The notes: generated by a model from the letters alone, not told the origin. Positions 1-7,191 are shown, numbered from the stretch's first letter. The stretch is DNA of 15,230 nt from Acidobacteriota bacterium (GCA_021851465.1 JAJZDL010000044.1:1-15230); one strand, 5' to 3'. Made by a program: numbers and translations.

Positions 1-1236
1 GTAGATGTCGTAGGTCCAGACGGTATTGAATGCGGTGACGTTGCCGGCCATGCCGGACATGAAGCTGGCCAGCAGGGCGGTGAGGCCGAGGCCGAGGACG
101 CCGGTGGGGAAGAAGTGGAGGAGCATGACGGGGACGGTCTCGTTGTAGTCGTAGACGGGGACGCCGTTGGAGTCGAAGACGGGTTTTCCTGTGATGGGGT
201 CTGTCTTGATGGGGATGATGCCGTGCGGGTGGGCCTCGTCGAGGGGGAGCGGCTTGCCCTGCGCGTTGACGTAGGCGGCCGGGTTGACCGCACCGGCGAC
301 TTTGCCGCCCACGTTGAGCATGGAGACCGCGATCAAGCCGGGGAGGATGACCAGGAAGGGGAGAAACATCTTGGGCACGGCGGCGATGAGGGGGACCTTG
401 CGGGCGGAGTCCTCGGAGTCGGCGGCCATGGCGCGCTGGATGACCAGGAAGTTGGTACACCAGTAGCCGAAGCTGGAGACGAAGCCGAGGCCCATGACCA
501 GGCCGAACCACTCGACGCCGAGGGAGTTTGTGCTGGCGTGCTCCATGCCAAGCCAGGAGTGGGTCATGTTGCTGGGCAGGGTGTGCTTGATGCCCTGCCA
601 ACCGCCGACGTTACGCAGGCCGATCCAGACCAGGGGAAGCAGGCCGGCGACGATGAGGAAGAACTGGAGCACCTCGTTGTAGATGGCGCTGGTGAGGCCG
701 CCGAGGAAGATGTATCCGAGGACGATGAGGGCGGAGAGGATGATGGAGACGTGGAAGATGTAGGCGTCTGGCAGGATGCCGTGGAAGAGGCCCAGCTCCT
801 GGATGAGCAGGGCCATGGCGTACATGGAGATGCCGGAGGAGAAGATGGTCATGAAGGCGAAGGAGAAGGCGTTGAGGGCGCGTGTTTTCTCGTCGAACCT
901 CATGCGCAGGAACTCCGGCACGGAGCGCGCCTTGGAGCCGTAGTAGAAGGGCATCATGAAGATGCCGACGAAGCACATGGCGGGGATGGCGCCGATCCAG
1001 TAGAAGTGGCTGGTGACGATGCCGTACTTGGCCCCGGAGGCACCCATGCCGATGACCTCCTGCGCGCCGAGGTTTGTGGAGATGAAGGCCAGGCCGCAGA
1101 CCCATGCGGGGATGGAGCGGCCGGCGAGGAAGAAGTCGCTGGAGGTGCGCATGTAGCGCTTGAGGGCGAAGCCGATGCCCAGCACGAAGGTGAAGTAGAC
1201 CAGCATGATGAGCCAGTCGATATAGGTAAGGTTCAC
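1..1236 (-). CDS. Sodium/solute symporter, SGLT-like (SSS family), N-terminal part, cut by the window edge
   Basis: This is an inner-membrane transporter that would couple sodium entry to uptake of an organic solute, probably a sugar. The reverse strand reads open from a GTG at 1236-1234 to base 1, giving 412 residues; the 3' end is missing. The first residues are MNLTYIDWLIMLVYF. DFFLAGRSIPAW is followed by a first helix that contains NLGAQEVIGMGASG, the pattern of the vSGLT/SLC5 branch. FGYWCTNFLVIQRAMAA near residue 260 matches the unwound helix and 'IQR' signature of these sugar transporters. The last residues visible, FMSGMAGNVTAFNTVW, form the helix that carries the second sodium site. 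AAGGA lies 10 bases before the GTG, which supports that start. The gene is divergent from the receiver-protein gene. What is seen fits the SSS family strongly; the substrate is unknown. Confidence 0.9.
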   Translation of the reverse strand, partial: MNLTYIDWLIMLVYFTFVLGIGFALKRYMRTSSDFFLAGRSIPAWVCGLAFISTNLGAQEVIGMGASGAKYGIVTSHFYWIGAIPAMCFVGIFMMPFYYGSKARSVPEFLRMRFDEKTRALNAFSFAFMTIFSSGISMYAMALLIQELGLFHGILPDAYIFHVSIILSALIVLGYIFLGGLTSAIYNEVLQFFLIVAGLLPLVWIGLRNVGGWQGIKHTLPSNMTHSWLGMEHASTNSLGVEWFGLVMGLGFVSSFGYWCTNFLVIQRAMAADSEDSARKVPLIAAVPKMFLPFLVILPGLIAVSMLNVGGKVAGAVNPAAYVNAQGKPLPLDEAHPHGIIPIKTDPITGKPVFDSNGVPVYDYNETVPVMLLHFFPTGVLGLGLTALLASFMSGMAGNVTAFNTVWTYDIY

Positions 1237-1549
1237 GTTGGGCAATCCTTGGCGGCGCGCGCGCCGCAGATGCTGGTGGAGGTTTAAAGATTCCCGGCCA
1301 CTGTAAATGTTTGCGTGGGGGGAGTCCAGCGCAGAATCGGGCTGCGGTGCGGGACGTGGGCCGGGCATTAGCAACGGGGGGGGCGCAACAAAAGCCGTTT
1401 GGGGCAACCGCGGACGGGGCTTGGTGCATCCGATCAATTATGGTGCGGAGATGTTGTGCGGGCCTGGATCGCGATCGGGCAGCATGCGCGAGGAGAGTAT
1501 GCCGCGCCTTGGCGGGCAGAACCAGAGCAGGCGGGGTGGGTGCATCACA
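1237..1549. other. Divergent spacer between the symporter gene and the receiver gene
   Basis: This 313-base stretch separates two genes that point away from each other, so it should contain both promoters. It holds a perfect 16-base GC palindrome (1252-1267) just upstream of the symporter ribosome binding site, an AT-richer patch around 1283-1310, and a run of eight G at 1376-1383. The receiver reading frame stays open upward to an ATG at 1307, but that extension has no recognisable protein character. I could not assign a clear -35/-10 pair on either strand. Confidence 0.5.
1252..1267. promoter_or_regulatory. Perfect 16-bp palindrome in the symporter leader
   Basis: GCGGCGCGCGCGCCGC reads the same on both strands. 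It ends about two bases from the AAGGA ribosome binding site of the leftward symporter gene. In mRNA it could fold into a six-pair GC hairpin next to the binding site; as DNA it could be an operator. In GC-rich DNA it may also be chance. Only the symmetry and position are seen; function is inference. Confidence 0.3.
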
Positions 1550-1981
1550 ATGGCAGAAGAGGTAGGACAAGTAGCTCTCAGGAACAGTGCTCCAGAGAAC
1601 GCGACGGCCGTGCTGCTGATCGACGACAACGAGATCCAGGCTTCGATCCGGCAGGCTGTTCTGCGACGTGCGGGATACGACGTCATCGTGACGCTGAACC
1701 CCATCCATGCCCTGGAGCACCTGCTGCACAATGAGTTTCCAGCGCAGATCGGCCTCGTTATCACCGACCACATCATGCCGGGGATGAGCGGCTCGAAGTT
1801 CGTCCACGCGCTGCGCAAGACGCATCCCGACCTGCCGGTGATGGTGGTCAGCGGCCTGGATGAGGCGGAGAGCGAGTATGCGGGGATGAACGTACGGTTT
1901 CGGCTGAAGCCTGTCTCCCCCGAGGAGATGCTCTCCGACCTGCACGACCTGCTGGCGCAGGAGTCTGTTGGCACGGCGTAA
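1550..1981 (+). CDS. Stand-alone response-regulator receiver-domain protein
   Basis: This is a single-domain CheY-like receiver that would accept a phosphoryl group from a histidine kinase encoded elsewhere. From the ATG at 1550 it has 143 residues. VLLIDDNE gives the acidic pair D25/D26, LVITDHIMPGMSG gives the phospho-acceptor D73, VMVVSG gives the switch S101, and RLKPVS gives the conserved K120 followed by proline. No DNA-binding or enzymatic output domain follows; the protein stops about 23 residues after the lysine. I chose 1550 because the domain begins about 20 residues later. An ATG at 1499 preceded by AGGAG (only three bases apart) is the main alternative; the ATG at 1307 is unlikely. 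It lies 95 bases upstream of ccmF on the same strand but need not share its function. No kinase is visible in the window. Confidence 0.85.
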   Translation: MAEEVGQVALRNSAPENATAVLLIDDNEIQASIRQAVLRRAGYDVIVTLNPIHALEHLLHNEFPAQIGLVITDHIMPGMSGSKFVHALRKTHPDLPVMVVSGLDEAESEYAGMNVRFRLKPVSPEEMLSDLHDLLAQESVGTA

Positions 1982-2023
1982 GGCGTTCCTTTTCAAATCT
2001 CAATTGCAAGAAGAAGCCGTGGC

Positions 2024-2039
2024 CGTGACCGATGTCACA
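2024..2039 (+). promoter_or_regulatory. CRP/FNR-family type binding site upstream of ccmF
   Basis: The 16 bases CGTGACCGATGTCACA contain GTGA, six bases, then TCAC. This is the symmetric core bound by CRP-type regulators (TGTGA-N6-TCACA), with a single departure at the outer left base. The centre lies about 45 bases before the ccmF start, in the short gap after the receiver gene. Regulation of respiration genes by CRP/FNR relatives is established in other bacteria; its use here is inference, and no regulator gene is in the window. No convincing -35/-10 pair was found beside it. Confidence 0.45.
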
Positions 2040-2076
2040 ACCAATGTCGTTGCATATCTGAGAGAATGGATGTGCG

Positions 2077-4200
2077 ATGAGCGTTCACCCCATGCCGGAG
2101 TTTGGAAGCTTCTGCCTGCTGCTTGCACTGGTTCTGACCGTTTACAACTTTGTTGTGGGGGGCTTTGCGCTGTGGGGCGCGTCGGCGGGCGGGCAGCGGG
2201 CGACATCGGTGCCTGTGGCGCGCTGGAGCCGGCTGGGCGAGACGGCGCGGCGGGCCGGGATCGCGAGCTTCGCGGTGTTGTGCTGCGCGGCGTTTGCGCT
2301 GGTGTGGGCGGCGTTTACCAACGACTTTTCCGTGGAATACATCCGCGCGCACAGCAACATTGCGCTGAACCCGGCGTATAAGTTCGCGGCGCTGTGGAGT
2401 GGGCAGGAGGGGTCGCTGCTGCTGTGGGCGTGGCTGCTGAGCGCGTACGGTTTTGTGCTGCGCATGCGCCACCGTGTGGACGTTCGGCTGAGCGCGTACG
2501 CCTCGACGATCCTGGCGGCGATCCAGGTCTTCTTTCTGCTGTTGCTGGTGGTTGCCGCGCCGCCGTTTTCGATTGCACCGGGGCCGGTGGCGGCGGACGG
2601 CGCGGGGCTGAACCCGCTGCTGCAATATCCAGAGATGGTGCTGCACCCGCCGATGCTGTACCTGGGGTACGTCGGATTTTCGGTGCCGTTCGCGTTCGCG
2701 CTGGGCGCACTGATGATGCGCTATCCAGGCGAGAAGTGGATCCACATTACGCGGCGCTGGACGATGGTGACGTGGCTCTTCCTGACCGTGGGCATCTTCA
2801 TGGGCGCGCACTGGGCCTACTCGGTGCTGGGTTGGGGCGGGTACTGGGGGTGGGACCCGGTGGAGAACGCGTCGCTGATGCCGTGGCTGGCCGGCACGGC
2901 GTTCCTGCATTCGGTGATGATGCAGGAGAAGCGCGGGATGATGAAGAACTGGAACGTGTGGCTGATCTTCAGCACGTTTCTGCTGACGATTCTGGGGACG
3001 CTGTTGACGCGGTCGGGCATTATCAGCAGCGTTCATGCCTTTGCAGAGTCGGCCATCGGCGCGTGGTTCTACACGTTTATCGTGATTGCGTTCCTGGTCT
3101 GCCTGATTACGTTCCTGATGCGCCGCGACCACCTGAAGTCGGAGAACAAGCTGGAGTCGCTGGTGAGCCGCGAGTCGAGCTTCCTGTTCAACAACATGGT
3201 CCTTCTGGCGGCGTGCGTGACGGTGCTGTGGGGGACGCTGTTCCCGCTAATCTCGGAGGCGGTGACTGGCTCGAAGGTGACGATGGGCGCGCCGTTCTAC
3301 AACCGCGTGAACATCCCCATCGGGTTGTTTCTGCTGTTTTTGACCGGGCTTGGGCCGCTGCTGGCGTGGCGCTCGACCTCGCTGCGCTCGATCCGGCGGA
3401 ACTTCATACTGCCCGCGATTGCGATGGCTGTGACGGCCGTGGGACTGATGGCCGCCGGTCTTCGTCCATGGAACGATGGCGACGATATGCACTCGACCTT
3501 CTTCTCGCTGACCGCATTCACTCTGGCGGCGGGCGTTATTACGGCGATTGTGGAGGAGTTTGTGCGCGGGGCAAGTGTGGTGCGCACGCAGACGGGCAAG
3601 AACCTGCTCTCGTCGGCGGCGCTGCTGACGCGGCGCAACACGCGGCGCTACGGCGGGTACATCATCCACTTCGGCATCGTGGTGATGTTCATCGGCATTG
3701 CGGGCGGCGCGTTCAACCAGTCCGTCGAGCAGGAGATGAGCTACGGCGACACGATTGCGATTGGGCCGTACCGCCTGGTTTGCGAGAGCATCACGCAGGA
3801 CAGCAAGCCGGAGTACGACACCAACTACGCGGTGCTCGATGTGTACAAGAACGGCAAGTACGTCCAGCAGCTCTCGCCGGAGAAGCGGATCTACTTTGCA
3901 GGCACGGACCATGAGCAGGCATCGACGATCGTGGCGCTGCACTCGACGGCGGAGTCGGACCTGTATACCGTCTTCGAGGGCAACAACCCGGACACTGGAA
4001 GGCCGATCATCAAGGTCTTTCTGAACCCGCTGATCGCGTGGATATGGATCGGCGTGGCGATTGTGGTGGCGGGGACGTTCATCGCGCTGGCACCGAACCT
4101 GGCGCGCTCTCCGGCGCGGCTGCGCCAGGAGGATGCGGTGCCGGTTGGGGTTGCGGCGGTGGATGCGGCAGGCGTTCTGGCAAAGGCACCCAATGTTTAG
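2077..4200 (+). CDS. ccmF: Cytochrome c heme lyase CcmF
   Basis: CcmF is the membrane core of the System I cytochrome c synthetase. It takes heme from holo-CcmE and attaches it to the CXXCH motif of apocytochromes on the outer face of the inner membrane. The 707-residue product is a little longer than the usual 630-680. The tryptophan-rich heme-handling motif WGGYWGWD lies at residues 253-260, followed by PVENASLMPWL. Histidines at 190, 278, 320 and 531 match the four conserved CcmF histidines; the spacing of the first three (88 and 42) equals that of E. coli H173, H261 and H303. Many transmembrane helices are present, with a large periplasmic loop (about 555-640) before the last helix. The start lies 95 bases after the receiver gene and has only a weak ribosome binding site. 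The end overlaps ccmH by eight bases. No ccmA, B, C or E is in the window, so they must lie elsewhere. Confidence 0.95.
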   Translation: MSVHPMPEFGSFCLLLALVLTVYNFVVGGFALWGASAGGQRATSVPVARWSRLGETARRAGIASFAVLCCAAFALVWAAFTNDFSVEYIRAHSNIALNPAYKFAALWSGQEGSLLLWAWLLSAYGFVLRMRHRVDVRLSAYASTILAAIQVFFLLLLVVAAPPFSIAPGPVAADGAGLNPLLQYPEMVLHPPMLYLGYVGFSVPFAFALGALMMRYPGEKWIHITRRWTMVTWLFLTVGIFMGAHWAYSVLGWGGYWGWDPVENASLMPWLAGTAFLHSVMMQEKRGMMKNWNVWLIFSTFLLTILGTLLTRSGIISSVHAFAESAIGAWFYTFIVIAFLVCLITFLMRRDHLKSENKLESLVSRESSFLFNNMVLLAACVTVLWGTLFPLISEAVTGSKVTMGAPFYNRVNIPIGLFLLFLTGLGPLLAWRSTSLRSIRRNFILPAIAMAVTAVGLMAAGLRPWNDGDDMHSTFFSLTAFTLAAGVITAIVEEFVRGASVVRTQTGKNLLSSAALLTRRNTRRYGGYIIHFGIVVMFIGIAGGAFNQSVEQEMSYGDTIAIGPYRLVCESITQDSKPEYDTNYAVLDVYKNGKYVQQLSPEKRIYFAGTDHEQASTIVALHSTAESDLYTVFEGNNPDTGRPIIKVFLNPLIAWIWIGVAIVVAGTFIALAPNLARSPARLRQEDAVPVGVAAVDAAGVLAKAPNV

Positions 4201-4720
4201 GCGCGGACTATCTCGGGGCGCGCGGACCGCGGGCGGTCCGCTGTTCTGGGCGCGAACGGTGCAGCTTGCGCTGCTGTGCGCGGTCACGGTTGCGATGCTG
4301 GGCGCGGGGCAGTCTCGCTTCGACCGCCTAGGCCACGAGTTGATGTGTACCTGCGGGTGCGGGCAGATATTGCTGGAGTGCAACCACGTCGGCTGCCCCG
4401 ATTCCGCGCGCATGATTGGCGAGCTGCATGCGCAGATCGACAGCGGCGAGAGCGACACCGCAGTGCTCAACTGGTTTGCCGCGAAGTACGGCGCGACGGT
4501 GCTGGCGGCGCCGATCCGCGGCGGCTTCGACGACATGGCGTGGATTGTTCCCGTGGCCATCTTCCTCTTCGCTACGCTGGGCACCTTCGCGGTGGTATGG
4601 GTGTGGAAGCGGCGGACGCTTAGAATGGTTGGCGCGACTGGCGGGCCTGTGGCCAGCGGCGAGCCCAATGCACAGGACGCGGCGTTGCGCGAGCGCATCC
4701 GCCGCGAGACGGAGTACTGA
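4193..4720 (+). CDS. ccmH: CcmH-type cytochrome c biogenesis protein with a variant cysteine motif
   Basis: CcmH is a membrane-anchored thiol protein that handles the reduced CXXCH cysteines of apocytochrome c and works with CcmF. The ATG at 4193 overlaps the end of ccmF by eight bases, implying translational coupling, and gives 175 residues. A hydrophobic segment (about 23-38) is followed by ELMCTCGCGQILLECNHVGC with cysteines at 52, 54, 56, 63 and 68. The region that follows (ARMIGELHAQIDSGESDTAVLNWFAAKYGATVLAAP) matches the CcmH three-helix fold. A second transmembrane helix (about 117-137) and a charged tail end the protein. The canonical CcmH motif is LRCxxC; here the pair is replaced by a C-x-C-x-C cluster plus two further cysteines. 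Position and fold make the family call firm; the redox chemistry of the variant motif is open. Confidence 0.9.
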   Translation: MFRRGLSRGARTAGGPLFWARTVQLALLCAVTVAMLGAGQSRFDRLGHELMCTCGCGQILLECNHVGCPDSARMIGELHAQIDSGESDTAVLNWFAAKYGATVLAAPIRGGFDDMAWIVPVAIFLFATLGTFAVVWVWKRRTLRMVGATGGPVASGEPNAQDAALRERIRRETEY

Positions 4721-5017
4721 ATGGGCCTTATCGCCGCAATCGTCGTTCTCATCCTCGGCTGCTTCACCTTCATCTTCTGGCCGGAGCGCAACCCCTTCGT
4801 GCAGGCCGACAAGACGCGGGTGGATTATCTGCGCGAGCGCAAGGAGGCGATCTACGAGAACCTGCGCGACCTGAACTTCGAGTACCTTGCCGGCAAGTAT
4901 CCCGAGGCCGAGTACAACGAGCAGCGGCGCGCCCTGGAGGACGAGGCCGCCAAGACGATGGCGGAGATGGAGGCGCTGAGTGCGCGCGGCATGAGGAGCG
5001 GCCGGGCACGGGCGTAG
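4721..5017 (+). CDS. Small CcmI-like membrane protein (98 aa)
   Basis: The ATG follows the ccmH stop codon directly, so the two are probably translated together. Residues 1-20 (MGLIAAIVVLILGCFTFIFW) form one transmembrane helix. Residues 34-85 are charged and helical, with LRDLNFEYLAGKYPEAEYNE (48-67) resembling the helical hairpin at the N-terminus of CcmI/CycH proteins. Full CcmI has two N-terminal membrane helices and a TPR domain that binds apocytochrome c; neither the second helix nor the TPR part is present. It may be a minimal CcmI that holds the CcmF/CcmH complex together. Family membership is inferred from pattern and position; it could also be a lineage-specific subunit. Confidence 0.78.
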   Translation: MGLIAAIVVLILGCFTFIFWPERNPFVQADKTRVDYLRERKEAIYENLRDLNFEYLAGKYPEAEYNEQRRALEDEAAKTMAEMEALSARGMRSGRARA

Positions 5018-5018
5018 C

Positions 5019-5036
5019 TTTCGATGGCAACACTTT
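5019..5036 (+). repeat. 18-bp imperfect direct repeat, copy 1
   Basis: TTTCGATGGCAACACTTT lies just after the stop codon of the small CcmI-like gene. It matches 16 of 18 bases with the copy at 5156-5173, which spans the ATG at 5161. Each copy contains an ATG; here the frame reads only six codons before a stop. Confidence 0.5.
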
Positions 5037-5077
5037 TATGCTGAATACGACACCTACATTTCAACTCGGGCTGGCGC

Positions 5078-5105
5078 TTGTTGCGAACAACGAGCCTGTA
5101 TACAG
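5078..5105 (+). promoter_or_regulatory. Two small palindromes, possible promoter or operator
   Basis: TTGTT-GCG-AACAA (5078-5090) is followed by the perfect 10-base palindrome CTGTATACAG (5096-5105). TTGTTG and TATACA could serve as -35 and -10 boxes with a short 15-base spacer, placing a transcription start about 40 bases before the GTG at 5149. This would give the carboxypeptidase-regulatory-like gene its own promoter. The match to consensus is modest and function is inferred. Confidence 0.3.
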
Positions 5106-5148
5106 CCGCATCCCCAATCGGACGATTGAGAACAGGACCCAATAAGCC

Positions 5149-6546
5149 GTGCCAATTTCGATGAGAACACTTTGCACTTCAATGAGAATGCAACGCACTT
5201 CCAGGGCAATGTTGCGCACAGTTCTGCCGCTTGTCTGCACGGGGCTGTTTGCGGCGACGGCCGTTGCGGCGACCCTCACCGGTGTCGTCACCGACCGCAC
5301 CACGGGCAAGCCCTCGGCAGGCGACACGATCGCCGTCATCAACACGGCGCAGAGCATGGACCCGATCGCCACGACGAGCAGCGACGCGCAGGGGCGCTTC
5401 CAGGTGAATGCGCCGGAGGGCGGGCAGATCCTGCTGCACGTTACGCACCATGGGGCGGAGTACTTCAAGAGCGTGGCCCCGGGGACGAGCAGCACCGAGG
5501 TTGACGTGTACGACTCTGCGGTGAAGATCGACGGCATCGGCGGCGAGGCGCTGGTGCTGCGCGCGGAGACAGACCCAAGCGGGAAGACGCTGAATGTGGC
5601 GGAGAACTTTTTTGTGCAGAACGCCAGCGCGCCACCGCGAACCGAGTTCGGGGGAAACACCTTCGACTTCTACCTGCCGAAGGGCGCGGCGATCTCGCAG
5701 ACGCTGGCCAGCGCTCCCGGTGGGCTGCCCACCAACGCGGAGGTGAAGACGCTGGATGCGGGCAGCGGACACTATGCGTTCATCTTCCCGGTGCGGCCGG
5801 GCGAGACGCGCTTTCAGGTGGTGTACAGCCTGCCGTACAGCGGCAAGCAAGCGTTTGCGCTGAAGCTCTCGGTGCCTACAGGCGACGTTGCCGTGATGCT
5901 GCCGAAGACGATGCAGTTCCAGGGGACGACGCAGTTCCAGCCGCTGAACCAGGATCCCAACGCACAGACCTTCGACGCACATGAGCCTCCGTTCACGCAG
6001 CCGGTGCAGTTTGCGCTTGCGGGCGCGGGCCAGTTGCCGCAGACGCAGGACGAGGCGCAGGGCGCATCGCAAGGCACATCGCAAGGAGGAGGCGACCAAT
6101 CGGGCAATGGCGGACAGAGTGCGGCCAGCGGTTCGCGTCCCGGCGGCGGGCTGGGCGCTCCGGACGACCCGAATGGGACGAACGACCCGTGGGCGCAGTA
6201 CAAGTGGTGGATCCTCGGCGCGCTGGGTGTGGCTCTGGTGGTGGGCGCGGGCGCGATGCTGAAGTCCGGCCAGCCCAGCCCCGCGCTGGCTGCGGCCGGA
6301 GCTGTGGCACCGGCGTCCGCGGAGGCAGTGGCAGCGCAGAGCGCAGGCTTTACCGCAAGCGCGGTTGCGTCGCCTGCCACGGTTGCGAACGCAGAACCGA
6401 GCGGTCTGTTGCACGCGCTGCGGGACGAGCTGTTCGAGCTGGAGACGGACCGGCTGGCGGGGCGGTTGAATGCGAACCAGTATGCGGAGCAGAAGGCGGC
6501 GTTCGATGTGGTGCTGCGGCGCGCCATGGGCCGCAGCGATAATTAA
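5149..6546 (+). CDS. Exported carboxypeptidase-regulatory-like protein with a C-terminal membrane anchor and CcmI-like hairpin
   Basis: The 465-residue product has an export signal (about 21-41, ending AVAA), then a carboxypeptidase-regulatory-like beta-sandwich (TLTGVVTDRTTGKPSAGDTI to about residue 115). A second beta-rich region runs to about 290, followed by a Gln/Gly/Ser-rich linker (295-345), one transmembrane helix (353-374, from WWILGALGVALVVGAG), an Ala-rich stretch and a charged helical tail (420-465). The tail contains LRDELFELETDRLAGRLNAN, which resembles the CcmI hairpin also found in the small gene just upstream. The bulk should be periplasmic and the tail cytoplasmic. GTG 5149 has AGGA 11 bases before it; ATGs at 5161, 5182, 5188 and 5209 are alternatives, and 5209 would give a conventional signal peptide. 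It lies 131 bases after the ccm genes. A role in cytochrome c assembly is inference; the enzyme name refers only to the fold. Confidence 0.82.
   Translation: MPISMRTLCTSMRMQRTSRAMLRTVLPLVCTGLFAATAVAATLTGVVTDRTTGKPSAGDTIAVINTAQSMDPIATTSSDAQGRFQVNAPEGGQILLHVTHHGAEYFKSVAPGTSSTEVDVYDSAVKIDGIGGEALVLRAETDPSGKTLNVAENFFVQNASAPPRTEFGGNTFDFYLPKGAAISQTLASAPGGLPTNAEVKTLDAGSGHYAFIFPVRPGETRFQVVYSLPYSGKQAFALKLSVPTGDVAVMLPKTMQFQGTTQFQPLNQDPNAQTFDAHEPPFTQPVQFALAGAGQLPQTQDEAQGASQGTSQGGGDQSGNGGQSAASGSRPGGGLGAPDDPNGTNDPWAQYKWWILGALGVALVVGAGAMLKSGQPSPALAAAGAVAPASAEAVAAQSAGFTASAVASPATVANAEPSGLLHALRDELFELETDRLAGRLNANQYAEQKAAFDVVLRRAMGRSDN
5156..5173 (+). repeat. 18-bp imperfect direct repeat, copy 2
   Basis: TTTCGATGAGAACACTTT matches the copy at 5019-5036 in 16 of 18 bases, 137 bases downstream. 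This copy covers the ATG at 5161, one of several candidate starts of the carboxypeptidase-regulatory-like gene. Confidence 0.5.
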
Positions 6547-6645
6547 TCCAGCGTTCCGCCGATGGCTTCGTGCGTCGTGCGCGATTTGTTTAAGGCCGGA
6601 CACAGACTGCTGCGCTGCGGAGCGGAACGACAGGAGAAGGGACCG

Positions 6646-7191
6646 ATGGTCGTATTTCTTCGCGTACTGCGGCTGCTGGCGATCGTCGTATGGGTTGGCG
6701 GGCTGGTCTTCTTCGCGTTCGTCGTCGCGCCGGTGGCGTTTAGCGTTTTGCCCTCGACGCACGAGGCGGGGACGGTGGTTCGCGCGACGCTCGGCGTGCT
6801 GAACGAGATGGGGTACTTTTGCGGCCTGGTGTTTCTACTTGCGACGTCCCTGCTGTGGCTGCGCTGCGAGAAGCGAGGGCACTGGCGGTTTGCCGCGCAA
6901 TGTCTGCTCGCCGCGCTGATGCTTGCGGCGACGGTCTATGTGCAGGCCAGCATTGTTCCCGCGATGGAGCGCGACCGGATTGCGGCGGGCGGGGACGTTG
7001 ATGCCGCGCCCAAAGACAATCCGGCGCGGCTGGACTTCGAGCGGCTGCATCCCCTCTCGGAGAAGGTTGAGGGATCGGCATTGTTTCTTGGCCTTGCCGT
7101 GGTGGTGCTGATGGGGTTTGAAAGCGAGGGGCTGGCTCACGGCCAGCGTGAGCGCACTGCAACTGCAAAAGAATGCCCCCTTCGGAGATGA
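6646..7191 (+). CDS. DUF4149 family integral membrane protein
   Basis: The 181-residue protein has four predicted membrane helices at about 5-34, 51-72, 82-104 and 143-160. FERLHPLSEKVEG (131-143) before the last helix and the N-terminal WVGGLVFFAFVVAPVAF are typical of the DUF4149 (TMEM205-like) family, whose function is not established. AGGAG lies nine bases before the ATG at 6646, which supports this start over the longer open frame from 6562. It stands 99 bases after the carboxypeptidase-regulatory-like gene on the same strand and could be the last gene of the ccm transcription unit. Convergent ychF ends 38 bases beyond it; no clear terminator hairpin is seen in that gap. Confidence 0.8.
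   Translation: MVVFLRVLRLLAIVVWVGGLVFFAFVVAPVAFSVLPSTHEAGTVVRATLGVLNEMGYFCGLVFLLATSLLWLRCEKRGHWRFAAQCLLAALMLAATVYVQASIVPAMERDRIAAGGDVDAAPKDNPARLDFERLHPLSEKVEGSALFLGLAVVVLMGFESEGLAHGQRERTATAKECPLRR

Noticed and set aside
115..1287. 390-codon plus-strand frame over the left symporter
   Set aside because: It is extremely rich in Asp, Glu, Gly and His without hydrophobic core, and lies antisense to a reading frame with clear SSS-family motifs; it is a codon-bias shadow.
611..1996. 461-codon minus-strand frame
   Set aside because: It runs antisense to the receiver gene and overlaps the symporter in another frame; its product is low-complexity Arg/His/Pro/Leu-rich and resembles no family.
2035..4812. 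Long antisense and alternate-frame readings over ccmF and ccmH (2035-3132, 2394-3914, 3247-4812)
   Set aside because: All cover CcmF/CcmH coding sequence that has conserved residues; their products are Arg-, Gly- or His-rich shadows.
5179..6762. 527-codon minus-strand frame
   Set aside because: Antisense to the carboxypeptidase-regulatory-like gene; Arg/His-rich with no domain character.
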